Source of the DNA: Mantis religiosa
Taxonomy: Eukaryota > Arthropoda > Insecta > Mantodea > Mantidae
DNA length: 64,000 bases
NCBI GenBank assembly: GCA_030765055.1
Contig: CM060951.1
Location: forward strand, 45,524,219-45,588,218
Direction: 5' to 3'
A program made the position numbers and the translations under genes. Shown piece after piece: positions 1-12,077 of the stretch (positions are counted from its first letter, which is position 1; every line of letters starts with the position of its first letter). Below the pieces are notes generated by a model. It was not told the DNA's origin. It searched no databases and saw only the letters and a list, made by a program, of their open reading frames with translations.

Positions 1-80
<80 letters not shown>
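1..80. repeat. (AC)n/(AT)n microsatellite
   Basis: A short AC run passes into about 35 AT dinucleotides. It abuts the 3' end of the minus-strand SINE that follows, so it probably grew from that SINE's A/T-rich tail. It is cut by the window edge. Confidence 0.95.
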
Positions 81-83
<3 letters not shown>

Positions 84-316
84 AATCTACGTCGGCCCCA
101 ACGTTAAGTTATATTGGACGGTGAATGAATTGGGTGAAATGGTGCTCAAATGAGTCCAGGGTCCATGGAGCTTAGAGTTAGCCGACATTCGTCTTGAAGG
201 ATAAGGGAAAACCCCGAAAAAACCTTATCCAGGTAACTCACCCTAACCGAGATTCGAACTCGGGACCTCATGAACGTGAGGCAGACACGCTACCATCTAC
301 GCTACCGAGACGGGCT
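81..316 (-). mobile_element. tRNA-derived SINE, family A, near full length
   Basis: Family A occurs at least 14 times in this window. Read on the element strand it begins GCCCGCCTCGGTAGCGTAGA. It carries a pol III A box (TAGCGTAGATGG-like) and a B box (GTTCGAATCTC), then a body with a CCTTATCC motif, and ends near CGTCCGATATGACTTAACG plus an A-rich tail. This copy has all those parts and ends in the AT microsatellite at positions 1-80. It encodes no protein and depends on LINE machinery to move. Confidence 0.9.
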
Positions 317-550
317 AGAAGGTGGTTAATTTATGTAATAGTATAAATGGTAACCATTTTAACCCTCTTGCTGCCATTGTCGATTAGATCGTCCTGCCTT
401 CTCGTTGTCACGCCATGCCATGAGGTGCTGGCTGGCTGTATATAGCAAGAAGGTTTTTCTGCGTGCCCACCCGTTAAGGGTTTTACCGCAGGTACGGTAT
501 AGATTTCGGGATGTTGTAGGGTGAGATGTGGGTTTTTAGATTGATGTTGG
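317..550. other. Intergenic stretch with a TTAA-flanked transposon-like end
   Basis: No gene is seen. At 358-373 TTAA is followed by CCCTCTTGCTGCC and then by GTCGATTAGATCG. A related TTAA-flanked end occurs in opposite orientation near 41,120-41,153. This resembles a piggyBac-type terminus but no transposase is present. Confidence 0.35.
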
Positions 551-905
551 TTATGAGGTTACAAATATGTACCTAAGAGTTGAAGGAGAGGATGCAATGT
601 CTTGCACCCTGGTGTTTTTATTTATTTTTAATTTGGGGAATATTTTTGATGCCAAGCAGCTTGGAAGGATTGTGTGGAGCTCAGCTTTAGCTGCTGTTCG
701 GATTAGCTCTTGGGTTATCTCGGATGCCCGGAAGCCATGCGGGTAACCGGTGCTGTCTAGAACGGCGTCTAGTGGGGTCATAATCTCCCAAGGATCTGAA
801 AGGGCGCTTCTGTGGTTGGATAAACTTGCGTATAATTTTGAAGCCCGGCGCCTGATTTCATCCTCCACGTATGGAAGACTCGAGGCCTCGCGAAGCAACC
901 TGGTA
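551..905 (-). pseudogene. Non-LTR retrotransposon (Jockey-like) C-terminal remnant
   Basis: A 115-residue minus-strand frame contains SSLPYVEDEIRRRASKLYAS followed by a Leu-Ser-Asn-His tail. This resembles the region after the reverse transcriptase of insect Jockey-clade LINEs, where a pattern of the type (L/V)P(T/Y)V..EI.R.A..Y..RL..HxN is common. No catalytic YxDD motif is present, so at most the last part of ORF2 survives. The match is from pattern memory; a chance ORF is the alternative. Confidence 0.4.
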
Positions 906-1208
906 GAAAAATAACGTCCCCCAGAATATATTGACCTAAGTCCTCTATTCTGTTTCTCGGTGTCTAAATGCCAACTTCAAATATGTCTGCAGCGCTAAAA
1001 AGTGCCATCTGGCTACGTATGGTAATGTTAGCTTTCGGGGGAAAAAATCAGAACAAATGTAATTTTAATTCAAAATTAAGCACGTAAAAACTTAATTCTG
1101 TCAATTAATTTCTGTCGAATATTCTATTAACAAACACAATAATGTTATCGCAAATATATATCCGTCGTGTGCTTTAATTACAACAAGTAGTAGTATTTTG
1201 TTTTGTTT
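906..1208. other. AT-rich spacer, nothing recognised
   Basis: No extended ORF, tRNA-like box or terminal repeat was seen. Confidence 0.6.
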
Positions 1209-1431
1209 TGCAATTTGCGTACTCCAACGTTAAGTCATATCGGAGGATGAATGAACTGGGTGAAGTGATGCTGAAAGAGAGTCCGGGGTCCATGAATGTC
1301 CATCCGACATTCGTCTTTCAGGATAAGGGAAAATCCCGAAAACCTTATCCAGGTAACACCCTGACCGAGATACGAACTCGGGACCTGTTGAACGTGAGGC
1401 AGACACGCTACCACACTACCGAGGTGGGCAG
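1209..1431 (-). mobile_element. SINE family A, near full length
   Basis: The minus strand carries head, B box (GTTCGTATCTC, one change) and body. Flanks give a likely target duplication: AGTAGTATTTTGTT before 1209 and AGTAGTAATTTTGTT just after 1431, with one extra A. Confidence 0.88.
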
Positions 1432-1784
1432 TAGTAATTTTGTTATTGTAATTTGAAGTGAAATGTTACATATTACTTTTGAAATAACACGAATTTACCC
1501 AATTAAAAATAAAACAATTAAAACACATATTAATTGCTCTGCTATGTTATATAAAAATACGCAAAATTTAATTAACCAGTATCGATGATTTTAGGGTGGT
1601 TTGCATCAAGAATATGTATACTCTTTGTCTATCGTCACTGTTTTCCAAAACTATTTACAACAGTATACCACGAAAGTAAGAGTTCTCTGCTAACATATGT
1701 AAACATAAAGATAATTATAATAATCAGCATGGGTTGTGAAATTAAAGTATAAAACACTAATTAAAAAAATAAAATTTACCTTGC

Positions 1785-2235
1785 GAAGTTAAACATATCT
1801 ATCACTTTACTCACTGTCAGAGTATTTGTACCGATATCACACTTGTCCTAATGTGAAATAAGTTAGTCACCATCTCTCCCTGGCACAAAAATATCGTGAC
1901 TATAACCCGACATATTTATTTTTACAGGTTATAAACATAACAGAACAGAATATGGCCAATATATGGTGAGATTTGGAAACACACTCCTTGAAATAACGAA
2001 AGATTCCTTTAAATGACCAAGAAACACGCCGTTAGAAAGAAGAAGGTTTGCTCTTCCCATTGACATAAGGCAATCCTATAGGATGTTTCAAAAATAGGTT
2101 TACATCCGCACAAGTATTGCTTCGATTAGATCAACGCCGGCAGTCTCCACTCGGTGTAGCACAGTCGATTATACATTGGCGTTTTAAGGCAGAAACTCTC
2201 TTAAGCGAAGTGGCAGCAAGGGGCTTAAACTACGA
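1785..2235 (-). repeat. Dispersed repeat R1, copy 1
   Basis: About 450 bp is the reverse complement of 39,253-39,697. Shared landmarks include TTTCAAAAATAGGTTTACAT near 2085, the CTCTTAAGCG segment near 2208, and CCAGGGAGAGATG on the opposite strand near 1885. One end reads TTAAGCCCCTTGCTGCC on the minus strand, so a TTAA-targeting DNA transposon or MITE is possible. No ORF. Confidence 0.75.
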
Positions 2236-2950
2236 ACGCTTACTTCAACAGAAGAACTTCATTTAACAATTTTCATCTTGTTGTAATTCACATCCAGTAC
2301 CAATCAGACAAGCTTTTATGCTTTCTCCACTACCTACTTACACCCAAACATTTGATAATGATAATATCACCGAAAAAACTGCTTTGAGACCACTGAACAC
2401 AGAAAGCAACTTATGAAAAAGGTCCGCACACGCGCGCGTGTACATGTATGTAATCCACGTGAAATATCAAACTTGATATATGAAATAAGCGTCTCCCAAC
2501 GTTGCGACATGAGACGTTTTCAAGAAAATTCCACCTGAAATACGCTCTTGTCAGAAATGTTTTGATAATATATTATATGTTTTACAAATATTTTCAAAAA
2601 AAGCAATGCGCCATTTGCATTTTCTGGAATTAGCCTCTGAATTCCCATGGCAAACCATAAGATAGACAAAATCTTACTAGATAGAAATATAAATGCAACG
2701 TGTAAATAATTTATACCCAGTACAATTTCATGTGGTGTTTGTCATTTCCGAGATATCGTTCAGGAGTAACTCTGAAATAGTTAATATTGTGCTAAAGAAC
2801 CAGCATTTCTTTCTTTCTCATGGCTTTGTATAAAAACAGAGGAGGGGGGAGCGAGTAACTTTTAAAGTTTAAAATGTATAACCATTTGAAGATTAAAAGA
2901 AGCATCTCGGATGTTTAACCACACAAAAAACGCCTGATTGACGTAAGCTA
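2236..2950. other. AT-rich spacer
   Basis: No coding or mobile signature recognised. A short CG/CA-rich run lies near 2430. Confidence 0.5.
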
Positions 2951-2954
2951 CCTG

Positions 2955-3200
2955 AAATGTGTGTAGTGTTTAACGCCCGCTTTTACTACATACGCCACCG
3001 CAGGCGATGACACTGACGATACATGAGATGAAGATGGAGCACCGGTGGAATGAGATGGCGGGGGAAACCGGAGATCCCGGAGAAAACCCGCCCCAGCGCC
3101 GTGCTGTCCACCACAAATCCCACTTTGCGGTCACCTGGGATCGAACCTGGGCCGCCTTGGTGAGAGCCAAGCGGTCTAACCACTGAGCCACGGCGCGGCC
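2955..3200 (-). mobile_element. tRNA-Glu-like SINE, family B
   Basis: The minus strand begins GGCCGCGCCGTGGCTCAGTG, with a perfect A box (TGGCTCAGTGG) and B box (GGTTCGATCC). The body carries GCGGGTTTTCTCCGGGATCT and a TAGTAAAAGCGGGCGTTAAA-type 3' end. A second copy lies at 48,138-48,391. The ORFs here that begin MAQWLDRLALTKAAQVRSQV are SINE translations, not genes. Confidence 0.9.
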
Positions 3201-4615
3201 TGCATTTTCAAAATCTAAAATTATGTAAAATTTTGTTTAGTAAAATTTTGTTTACCTCTTTCAGTTTATCATTTATCGGCACTCTTTCAAACTGAAGAAG
3301 CTTTCAGAGGGTACTACTAGAAATTCCAGATAGGTGTATATTTGGTAATGAAAATATCTTAAAACATCTGGTATTTAAAATTCGTAAACAATTTTGAGTA
3401 AAAAGTGAGTAGTTTAAAGTGCGGATTCCTTTTTTTTTTTTTTTTTGAAAATAATTAAAAAGTACTGAACTTAATACCAAATGACTTTTCGGTTTTAGAT
3501 TATGGGTGTTCACAGATACGCACACACCACACGGGCCTTTTTCCAAACCTCATTTGGAAGGTGGGAGATTCCTGGGCCACGAAACATATTTCCGGTGAAA
3601 TCTTTATATCGAACATTTGGGTGGAAGACAATACTCACCCTACTTGCTTTACTTACAAGAGAGCTATCACCATACTCATACTTGCATTCGCTTGAGAGCT
3701 TAATGGCATCCTCGCTGCTCTGTGTAGGGCCTGTGTGACAAAAATCGGGTGCCGAGTATAGCTGGAAGTACCCGAAAATGTGTCCAGAATAGATAGAAAC
3801 ATTTAGGCATAACAACACAGCACTATACGGAAGGTATTGTTTACCCCTGAAGGTCTACATATGGCATATGTAAGGAGCGCCGTCCCCCGCTACCGGAACA
3901 GAGATGACGAGTGATGTCCAACAGCTACTTGTAAGTGCCGCATGCGGCACTTTCAGACTTTAGTTTTGGACGTTGCGATTCTACTCCGCAGCAGATTTTA
4001 GGTGCACATGGTTTATATGCAGCATGTGTTATACATCAAATTGTAAGATTAGCTTTTGAGAGTACAGAACTATTTCCCTTGTTGGGTAAATGAAGTAAAA
4101 GGTTTATAAATATCTCAAGCAATTTTTATGTAACAAAATTGTAAGACGGTGTAATACGTGTGCTGTTAAATATGTTCATAATAGTGATTTAACTCTGGTT
4201 GTGATAACAGAAATAAATGCATTTTAACTACAATAAATGTCATCGAGCAGTTGGTCCTGTTAATTCTCCATAGAAATCAGAGTGTTGATTGAAGTCATAT
4301 GCCAGTTGGAAAGTTTTGGAGTTGCAGCATCTACATTTATATTCACAATAAACCATTGCCCTGTGCACCTTTTAAAGGTAGTTAGTTCGCATTCTGCTTC
4401 TGGGATTTCGAGCATAGATGAAATAAAATTACCGTGATACTTACCTTCATTCCACAGTTGAAATGTCTTGAAGGAAGTACTTCTTTTGCTAGTACTCAAA
4501 GCACCACAATTGCTTTGAAAGATGTCGAAATGTATATGCGCAAAGTGGATCTTCAGCGACATATTACAACCTAGACGTTAGTTCTCAGAAGCTCATGAAC
4601 AGTTGCATTGTAAAG
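3201..4615. other. Spacer with two perfect palindromes
   Basis: Several unrelated 80-100 codon frames occur, none with a recognisable domain. A T run lies at 3429-3446. Two perfect palindromes lie at 3856-3872 (TACATATG-G-CATATGTA) and 3933-3952. Confidence 0.5.
3933..3952. repeat. 20-bp perfect palindrome
   Basis: AAGTGCCGCATGCGGCACTT equals its own reverse complement. It lies about 60 bp from a second palindrome at 3856-3872. It could be a dimeric-protein site or a MITE core; function unknown. Confidence 0.7.
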
Positions 4616-5095
4616 ATAGAGTCAGGCTGAAAAAATTCAATGCCACAGCCGGGATTTGAACCACGGATCTTCTGGTTGCCGTCCAGCCGCTCTAACCCTT
4701 GAGCTACTATGGCCAACGTGCTGACATGACATTAAATTCTGCAACTGACTCGTGTTTTCCCCGGTAAACCATCTTTCCATATTTTAGCCTACTCACGGCC
4801 ACTGTGAAAGAACAATTAATTTCCATTAATTGACCTAATAGTGGTTAACTATAAAGCCCGGGCCTTAAAGTACTTACATGTAGTAGGTCGCCATTAAGGT
4901 AGTTGTCTCATGAATTTATGAGATATCCTAAGTGGTTCACCGGGAAAGACACGAGTCAATTGGAGAAATTAGTGTCATGTCGGCATGTTGGCCATAGTAA
5001 CTCAAGGGTTAGAGCGGCTGGACGGCAAACAGAAAATCCGCGGTTCAAATCCCGGCTATGGCATTGAATTTTTCATTCTGGCTCTACCCTTTTAT
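4616..5095. mobile_element. Fold-back element made of two inverted family C tRNA-like SINE ends
   Basis: A tRNA-like sequence on the minus strand (about 4641-4714; A box TAGCTCAAGGG, B box GGTTCAAATCC) faces outward from its mirror on the plus strand (about 4988-5062). The homology runs beyond the tRNA part to about 150 bp per arm, including ACGAGTCA and CCGGGGAAA-type segments. A roughly 170-bp centre separates the arms. Related copies occur at 41.7 and 43.1-43.8 kb. The arms could form a long hairpin in RNA or DNA. Confidence 0.75.
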
Positions 5096-5165
5096 AATAA
5101 TGAGTTGTTCAAATCACAATTGAAACTTATGAGTTATGAGTTATGAGGACCCCACTAACTCAATT

Positions 5166-5167
<2 letters not shown>

Positions 5168-5198
<31 letters not shown>
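5168..5198. repeat. Poly(T) tract
   Basis: About 31 consecutive T. It may be an A tail of a minus-strand retrocopy, but no body was identified next to it. Confidence 0.9.
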
Positions 5199-5200
<2 letters not shown>

Positions 5201-5558
5201 AGTGGTAAGAAAGCAGATGATTTACCTCGTATCCTATTTCAGTTGCAAGTTGTTTTCCTGATTTTTGAACGGAAGAAAATTACTGAATACTACTGATCTG
5301 AATTCTGTAGGGAAATAAACACCCTCCCCCATTATGAGGCAATCAGAAACATATCTTGCAGTGGCACACGTTCTGCAGATACAGCAACCTACAGCGTTCT
5401 AACAAGCACCTTGACCTGATCAAAGTAATTCTTTTAACGCATCATGTCAATATTTTACACTATACAAGGGTTGTTCAGTAAAGAATGATCTTAATTTACT
5501 TTTACCGACATACCTTTTCGCACTAAAATGCAATCTTATTATATTTTGTTAGCTTAAT

Positions 5559-6315
5559 GTGAAGCAAACTCACCGTAGTAGTTTCAATGGTGGAACTCTT
5601 AGTTCCCACCTGCGAGAACACGGCAAGTTCAGACATGTTCAGTATCGTCTACCGCTGCAATGGCGTAACATGCAGTTAAAGTTGATGTTAGAGGAAGATC
5701 CGGAGTTTCTTTCAAACGTAGTCACTGCTGATGTAACTTGGCTACATCATTTTGATCCTGAGAGCAAACAGCAGAGCTCAGTGTGGAAATCTCCTTCATC
5801 AGCAACCCCCAAAAAGGAAAAAGTGGTTGCTTCTGCTGGGGAAGTTATGGCCATCTCATTCTTTGATACTCATGGAATGGTTTATCAGCATGTACCTGCA
5901 CACACATCAGTAACTGGACAGTACTAAAGGAATGTCCTGAAAACATTGCAGGTCCATATCAGGAGCAAAAGACCACATTGCCGTGATGCACGCTGGATGC
6001 TGCACCACGATAATGCGCGGCCGCGTATTGCCAATGTTGTTGCTGAATATGTTGCAAAAATCAACGTGAAGTGCATCCCTCACCCTCCCTAGGGTCCGGA
6101 TTGAGCCCCATGTGACCTTTTTCTATTCCCTAACTTGAAGAAACGACTTCGTGGGAGGCATTATCCATCATCAGAAGCAGTGGTGAAGGCTGCGGAGGCG
6201 ATTTTGAAGGATCTCTCAAAATGGTTTCAAGCAGAAAAGCTGGGACAAGTGCATCGCATTCAGGGGAGACTATTTTGAGAAGAACTGCCAGAATTATGTG
6301 GATGAGTAAAGGTAC
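5559..6315 (+). pseudogene. Broken mariner transposase (catalytic domain)
   Basis: A mariner transposase cuts and rejoins DNA at TA sites through a D,D34D triad. Visible here are VTADVTWLHHFDPESKQQSS (first Asp; the usual following Glu is Val), MLHHDNARPR (second Asp) and APCDLFLFPNLKKRL (third Asp). An in-frame TAA after TGQY, a TAG in the segment before the third Asp, and later stops and frame changes inactivate it. The N-terminal DNA-binding region is absent. Confidence 0.85.
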
Positions 6316-6321
6316 GTTGTC

Positions 6322-7014
<693 letters not shown>

Positions 7015-7032
7015 AAAATTGAACAGCCCTAG

Positions 7033-9606
7033 TAATGTATTGGTGCTCTATGTATTTGTATTATGAAGACTGCTTGGACTAAACATATGTGGGTTTTACG
7101 GTTGTGTTAGAAACATTACTCTTAACTTCTTTTGAAATTTAATCTTAGGGAAAGTAGTACTTATTAGAGATAGATTCACGCGCTCATTACACCCCGCTTA
7201 AGGGGAATGCGGTATAACTACCTTGCAGGAATCCGATTGGTTGCTGGCCTTTAGGACAAAAGTAATTCCTCTTAAAGTCACAGTAGTAACCTCAGCTAGT
7301 TACGCATTAATCTCTGTTAGTAATTCTGCATTGTTATCCATATTATGTACTGATAGTAATTGAAACTTTTAGACATTAACGACTCTTTAGTGACTCATTT
7401 TGCTCTTCTCTAGCAAAATCGCCTTTCAAAATGCTATTGCTTTATGTTGTCTAATATCTTACGAAAATATTAAAGCTAAGATTACTTCAATCATGTTTAT
7501 ATCAGTAGCAATGATATGTCTTCCCATGTAGCTGCATCTGCATATGGCTCAGTTCACCTGTACAAATTTTATGTATGCGATACATTGAAGAAACAAGTGC
7601 TTAATACACTTTACAAACCACTGTAGTAAATTCATGCATTGAAGCTAGAGAAACTACTTTTCAGATTCATCAAATAACAAAGTAATGAACATCGCAAATG
7701 CAGTTACAGCTAATCCTTACAGGCAACCATAAATGCAATGTAACTGCGAATGCAATAATCTTGAAAACAAATGATTTAATCGTTACTGGTAACCTTTATG
7801 TGTTACCGCTAGCTCCGAAACTTAGGCAGAATGCCTTTTTAAATGTTTCGAATTTATCCTCAATTTGAAAGTGAATGTGTACCTTGTTATTGAATTGTCA
7901 CAGTTTTATGTTGACTTTCTTCTTAATTTATTTTAATTTTTATCATGTATATATTATTTATTAATTATTAATAATTTCCTTTAGGTACACTTTCATTTCA
8001 CTAATCGTTAGTCCCTGACAATGACACCTACTTCGCCGAAAATATACGATATTATTGTCTTTAAGTTGCACACAACATAGGCGTCCTTCATTTAGTTCAT
8101 TATTTTCTTTCCAACAATAAGCTCTCTCGGGCAAATAAATGATAGATAACAGAAAACGGTTGAATTTCCGCTTGTGTTTATTTTAAAAGACAACAATGAG
8201 TGCAGTCTAACTTAGATTTTCTTTCAGTTTTCATTGCGACGTTATTGTAGCTAGCAACAATATACCGAAATTCAGTATTCCTTTATGCAGCGTTAATATT
8301 TATTTTTGGATCCGACGTAAAGTACCCACATGCAAAATATGCGAGCAGTTAGTGAACTACAAAAAGAAGCATTTTATATCATAACACAACGGCACAATCA
8401 AACACAAAAATGCACTTTACAAGACCAGTGCTAAGATTTGTTTGCTTCCAACAGTACTGGTAACATAGAGTCGAAAATTGCACTTTGCATTCGACTTACG
8501 AAATGTTTTATTAAATAAATCGCCCTTTATAATTGCCTTTAGTTGCCTGTTTTATTATGTATGCCTTTTTTTTCTAGCATCTTTTAGCTATTTATATGTC
8601 TTTTCCCTCTGTCTATTTTAGCTATTTATAATGTCTTTTCTCCCTGTCTATTTTAGCTATTTATAATGTCTTTCCCCCCTGCCTATTTTAGTTATAGTAT
8701 AAAGATGTTTTGCCTTCTAAATTTAATGATTTATAATTTCTAAACTGTTTCTGGTTATAACAGTTACCCTAAACCAGTTCTATCCCTAATGTAGGTGTTG
8801 GTTTTCAGTTCATAAGCTAGGTATATTAATTGATTAAATAAAACATATATGCTCGACTAGTGTGTGAAAAGTTCTGGATTTGTGTAGTTAAATGATTCAA
8901 TAAACTGAGAATGCAAGAATTGTCATGTATGTATACAGAATGCCACAAATATTTCTAGAATATTCTCAGAGCTTTCAGATATTCTGAAATCTTTCAAAAC
9001 CTGAGAATGTCATCAAGGACTGCCACTTAGATGTGTGCATCCTTCTCTGGAGAAGATGCGTAGGATTTTCTCCATTTCACGACGTGCCTGTCAAATCGAA
9101 CTGACGGGACGAAGGACACACGTGGCAGAATTTATCTTTGCTGCCCGTTTCAAAATCCTACGGAACGTGTTGTTATGGGACATACACTGCATGTGTTTCA
9201 ACATATTACATACAACTACAGAAGTGAAAACTGTAGTCTCTGGAGAAATTCCGAGTCACTGAATCATATTGTGGATAACACATTAAACATTAATTGTAAA
9301 CTGAATGCAGTATTCCAAATGAACTCTGTAAACTAAGCAGAAAAATGCATCGTACTGTGCTACTATGATATCACTTCCGTAACAGATGCACTTTGTCTAT
9401 AAGTTTTCTGCTCTATATGTCGGCATCTCAAATGTGCTTCATGCATTCAGCTGTTAGAAAAATGCGCCCTGCAAAAGGACAGAGGGCGTTATGCCGACTA
9501 ATTTCGCAGATAATAAAAAATGGATTGCCCAAACCCATGAACTCAGTCAATGTATCTTAGTAACCTGCAACTTATGAATGCAATGTACTGTATCGTGCAG
9601 TGCACT
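7033..9606. other. AT-rich spacer with a short tandem repeat
   Basis: No credible gene. Three imperfect copies of a roughly 36-bp unit containing TATTTTAGCTATTTATAATG lie at 8586-8695. Confidence 0.5.
8586..8695. repeat. Minisatellite, three ~36-bp units
   Basis: Units share TAGCTATTTATAATGTCTTT followed by a CCCT-rich part and GTCTATTT. The third unit has CCCCCCTGCC. Divergence is low. Confidence 0.85.
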
Positions 9607-9783
9607 ATGATACTCAAATGAGCCCAGAGTCCGTGGAACTTAGAGTTACCCGACATTCGTCTTTCAGGATAAGGAAAAACCCGGAAAAAACCTTATCCAG
9701 GTGACTCACCATGACCGAGATTCGAACTCGGGACCTTTTGAACGTAAGGCAGACACGCTACCATCTACGCTACCGAGGCGGGC
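9607..9783 (-). mobile_element. SINE family A, 3'-truncated with target duplication
   Basis: The A/B-box head and central body are present, but the last about 55 bp and the tail are missing. GTGCACT occurs directly on both sides (9600-9606 and 9784-9790). That is a target-site duplication, so the short form was inserted as such. Confidence 0.88.
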
Positions 9784-9790
9784 GTGCACT

Positions 9791-11265
9791 GTTGGTGTTT
9801 ACCCATCTCCAAGTATAACAATGGCTGCTTTCTGTCATATGACGTAAACTGCCCACCTCCGTGGTGTGCGAGTAGCATGTCCAATACACGTGCAAGAGCA
9901 CCCAAATTGGAATCTTGGCTAAAATGGATTACTTAATGAGGTATTTCTTCCCGGTGTTTTGTCCTTTATTCTGAAAATACGAATGCCACATTGCTATAAG
10001 CTCCACAGATCCCGGACTAACTTTAGTAATATTTCAGCCAAAAATAAATCATATCCAAATTAATGCATCGAAGGTACGTTCTATACGGTTGAAGGAAGTT
10101 AATAAATAAATATTAGTAGTAGCAGTAGTAGTAGTAATAACCAGGAAGTCTGTAAAGTTGTCCTATTTCACTCTCAAAGGAACCGCCCTAGGCTGGCGAG
10201 TGATCCTCTTCCACTGGGACCGCTTTGTGCAGGTTTTCTGGCGTTGTCTCCACAGCAATGGACGAAGGAATGCATATTTGATGATCTTGGTTCCCAAACT
10301 ATTCATCGTCATGTATAATATTGCTTATTATGTGCGGGATTATGTTGAAACCTATACAGTATTGGTGTCGACTTAAGTCTCACCCGCACAAATAAGTACG
10401 CTATCTTATTTAGCTAATAAGAGAGCGCACTAATCTTCATTTGGTGAAAGTTGACACAAAGGATAGATTGCATGATGTTGCAAGTTAAAGCATGATTTTG
10501 TTTATCGCCTACTTTCCAAATAATTGCGTTAAATTTAAACTATCACTTAAAGTGTTGCATTTACTAAGTAGTTTTTTAACTGATATTGAAAAATGGCTAC
10601 CTGCCTAAATGAAATATTTTTCTGCGAATTAATCTTTTACAAATTTTTAAAAGGATGTAAAATAAAATGTCTCTAATTTATGTATTACTCTTATATATAA
10701 GGTTATCTTCCTGTGTTCACAAGTATTTTATTTGTTCGTCTATCTCTCTTCTTTCCACATAGTATAGAATATACTACAAAAGCAATAAGTTGTATTTTCC
10801 ATACTGTTTTTTTTTTTTTTTAATTTAGAAACAAGCAGATTTCGAGGTAGTGTGTAAGAAATACTACATTTAAACGGAGACTAAATGCTTTAATAGCCAA
10901 AGTTAAATATAACAAAAATTTGTGTCCATTATCTTGGAAAGTACGGTGGAATTAAAAATACTTTAGGATTGTGACAGCTGCCGTGAAGCACGTGCTTTCC
11001 TGAAAAATGGCACGAAAAACGGCGCTTAGAGAAGGGGGTGAACGAAGAAGTCACACCTAACTGGTGGAAGTTGTGCACACAAGCCTTCAAGAGGTGTGGT
11101 CATGGCCGTTGCCATAGCAACTCTCCCTCCCATAACTTCCCCTCTAACTGTCAGCATACTAAAGTAATTTTAATTCCACAGTATTTTAAGATATGTGTTG
11201 ACATTTTTACTGTGTGTAGCTGCATGCCTTCCATTTCCACACAACAATGTTGAAAGTAAACATTT
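9791..11265. other. Spacer, nothing recognised
   Basis: Contains a TAG trinucleotide run near 10,112 and a T run at 10,806-10,822. The ORFs (for example 10,158-10,376) carry no known motif. Confidence 0.5.
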
Positions 11266-11276
11266 GAAGCGAAATA

Positions 11277-11518
11277 TGGCCGCCTCGGTAGCGTGTCTGC
11301 CTCACGTTCAAGAGCTCCCGAGTTCGAATCTCGGCCAGGTCGAGTTACCTGGATAAGGTTTTTCGGGGTTTTCCCTTATCCTGAAGGACGACTGTCAGGT
11401 AACTTTAAGCTCTATGTACCCTGGGCTAATTTGAGCATCATTTCACCCATTCCATTCATCGTCCGATATGACTTTACGTTGGAGGACGTAAATTACAAAA
11501 ATAAAAAAATAAAAAATC
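11277..11518 (+). mobile_element. SINE family A with 11-bp target duplication
   Basis: The head GCCTCGGTAGCGTGTC lacks part of the D-arm region. The B box (GTTCGAATCTC), body and A-rich tail are present. GAAGCGAAATA flanks it at 11,266-11,276 and 11,519-11,529. The ORF at 11,293-11,631 is a translation of this SINE and its tail. Confidence 0.93.
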
Positions 11519-11529
11519 GAAGCGAAATA

Positions 11530-12077
11530 GATAAAAATATCACCCATATTTATAAAACAAGTATTAGTTTGCAGAGGAAAGCTTTCTTAACATGTGAGCA
11601 AAAATTTATGTTCCTATTTCAGAGGGTATAGAAGACTTTTCTTTCTATGAAGTGGATAGAAAATTCAGAGTGAAAATGGTGGATGTACTGCAATTTTAAA
11701 AATATATTTTAATCGTAACTGTTGCGTCAAAAATATATACTGTATCAAATTAAAGAGAAAATTCCGATATGTAAAACTGCACAACGATATTTTGTTATAC
11801 ATTTCATCATTTAGTCTCCCTTTAACTGAAAATTATGGTGTTGTATTATATTTTTTCATTTTACTCTATTAGAGGATTTATGTGTCATGACTTAAGTTTG
11901 CAATTATATTGATTGGTTTACTAATGTCCGCGATTTGAAGCAACGAATTTCTGGCTTGAAAAATAAATATCCAAGGCTATTTAGTTTTAAAAAATTATTT
12001 AATGCAGGAAATATATATTTTTTGAGTAGTCTTTACCAGCAAATCCGAGGCTAAAAGTCGCGGACATAGCTTGTATA
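11530..12077. other. AT-rich spacer
   Basis: No recognisable feature. Confidence 0.5.

Noticed and set aside
4260..4562. 100-codon minus-strand ORF
   Set aside because: No domain, no splice context and no repeat partner; consistent with chance.
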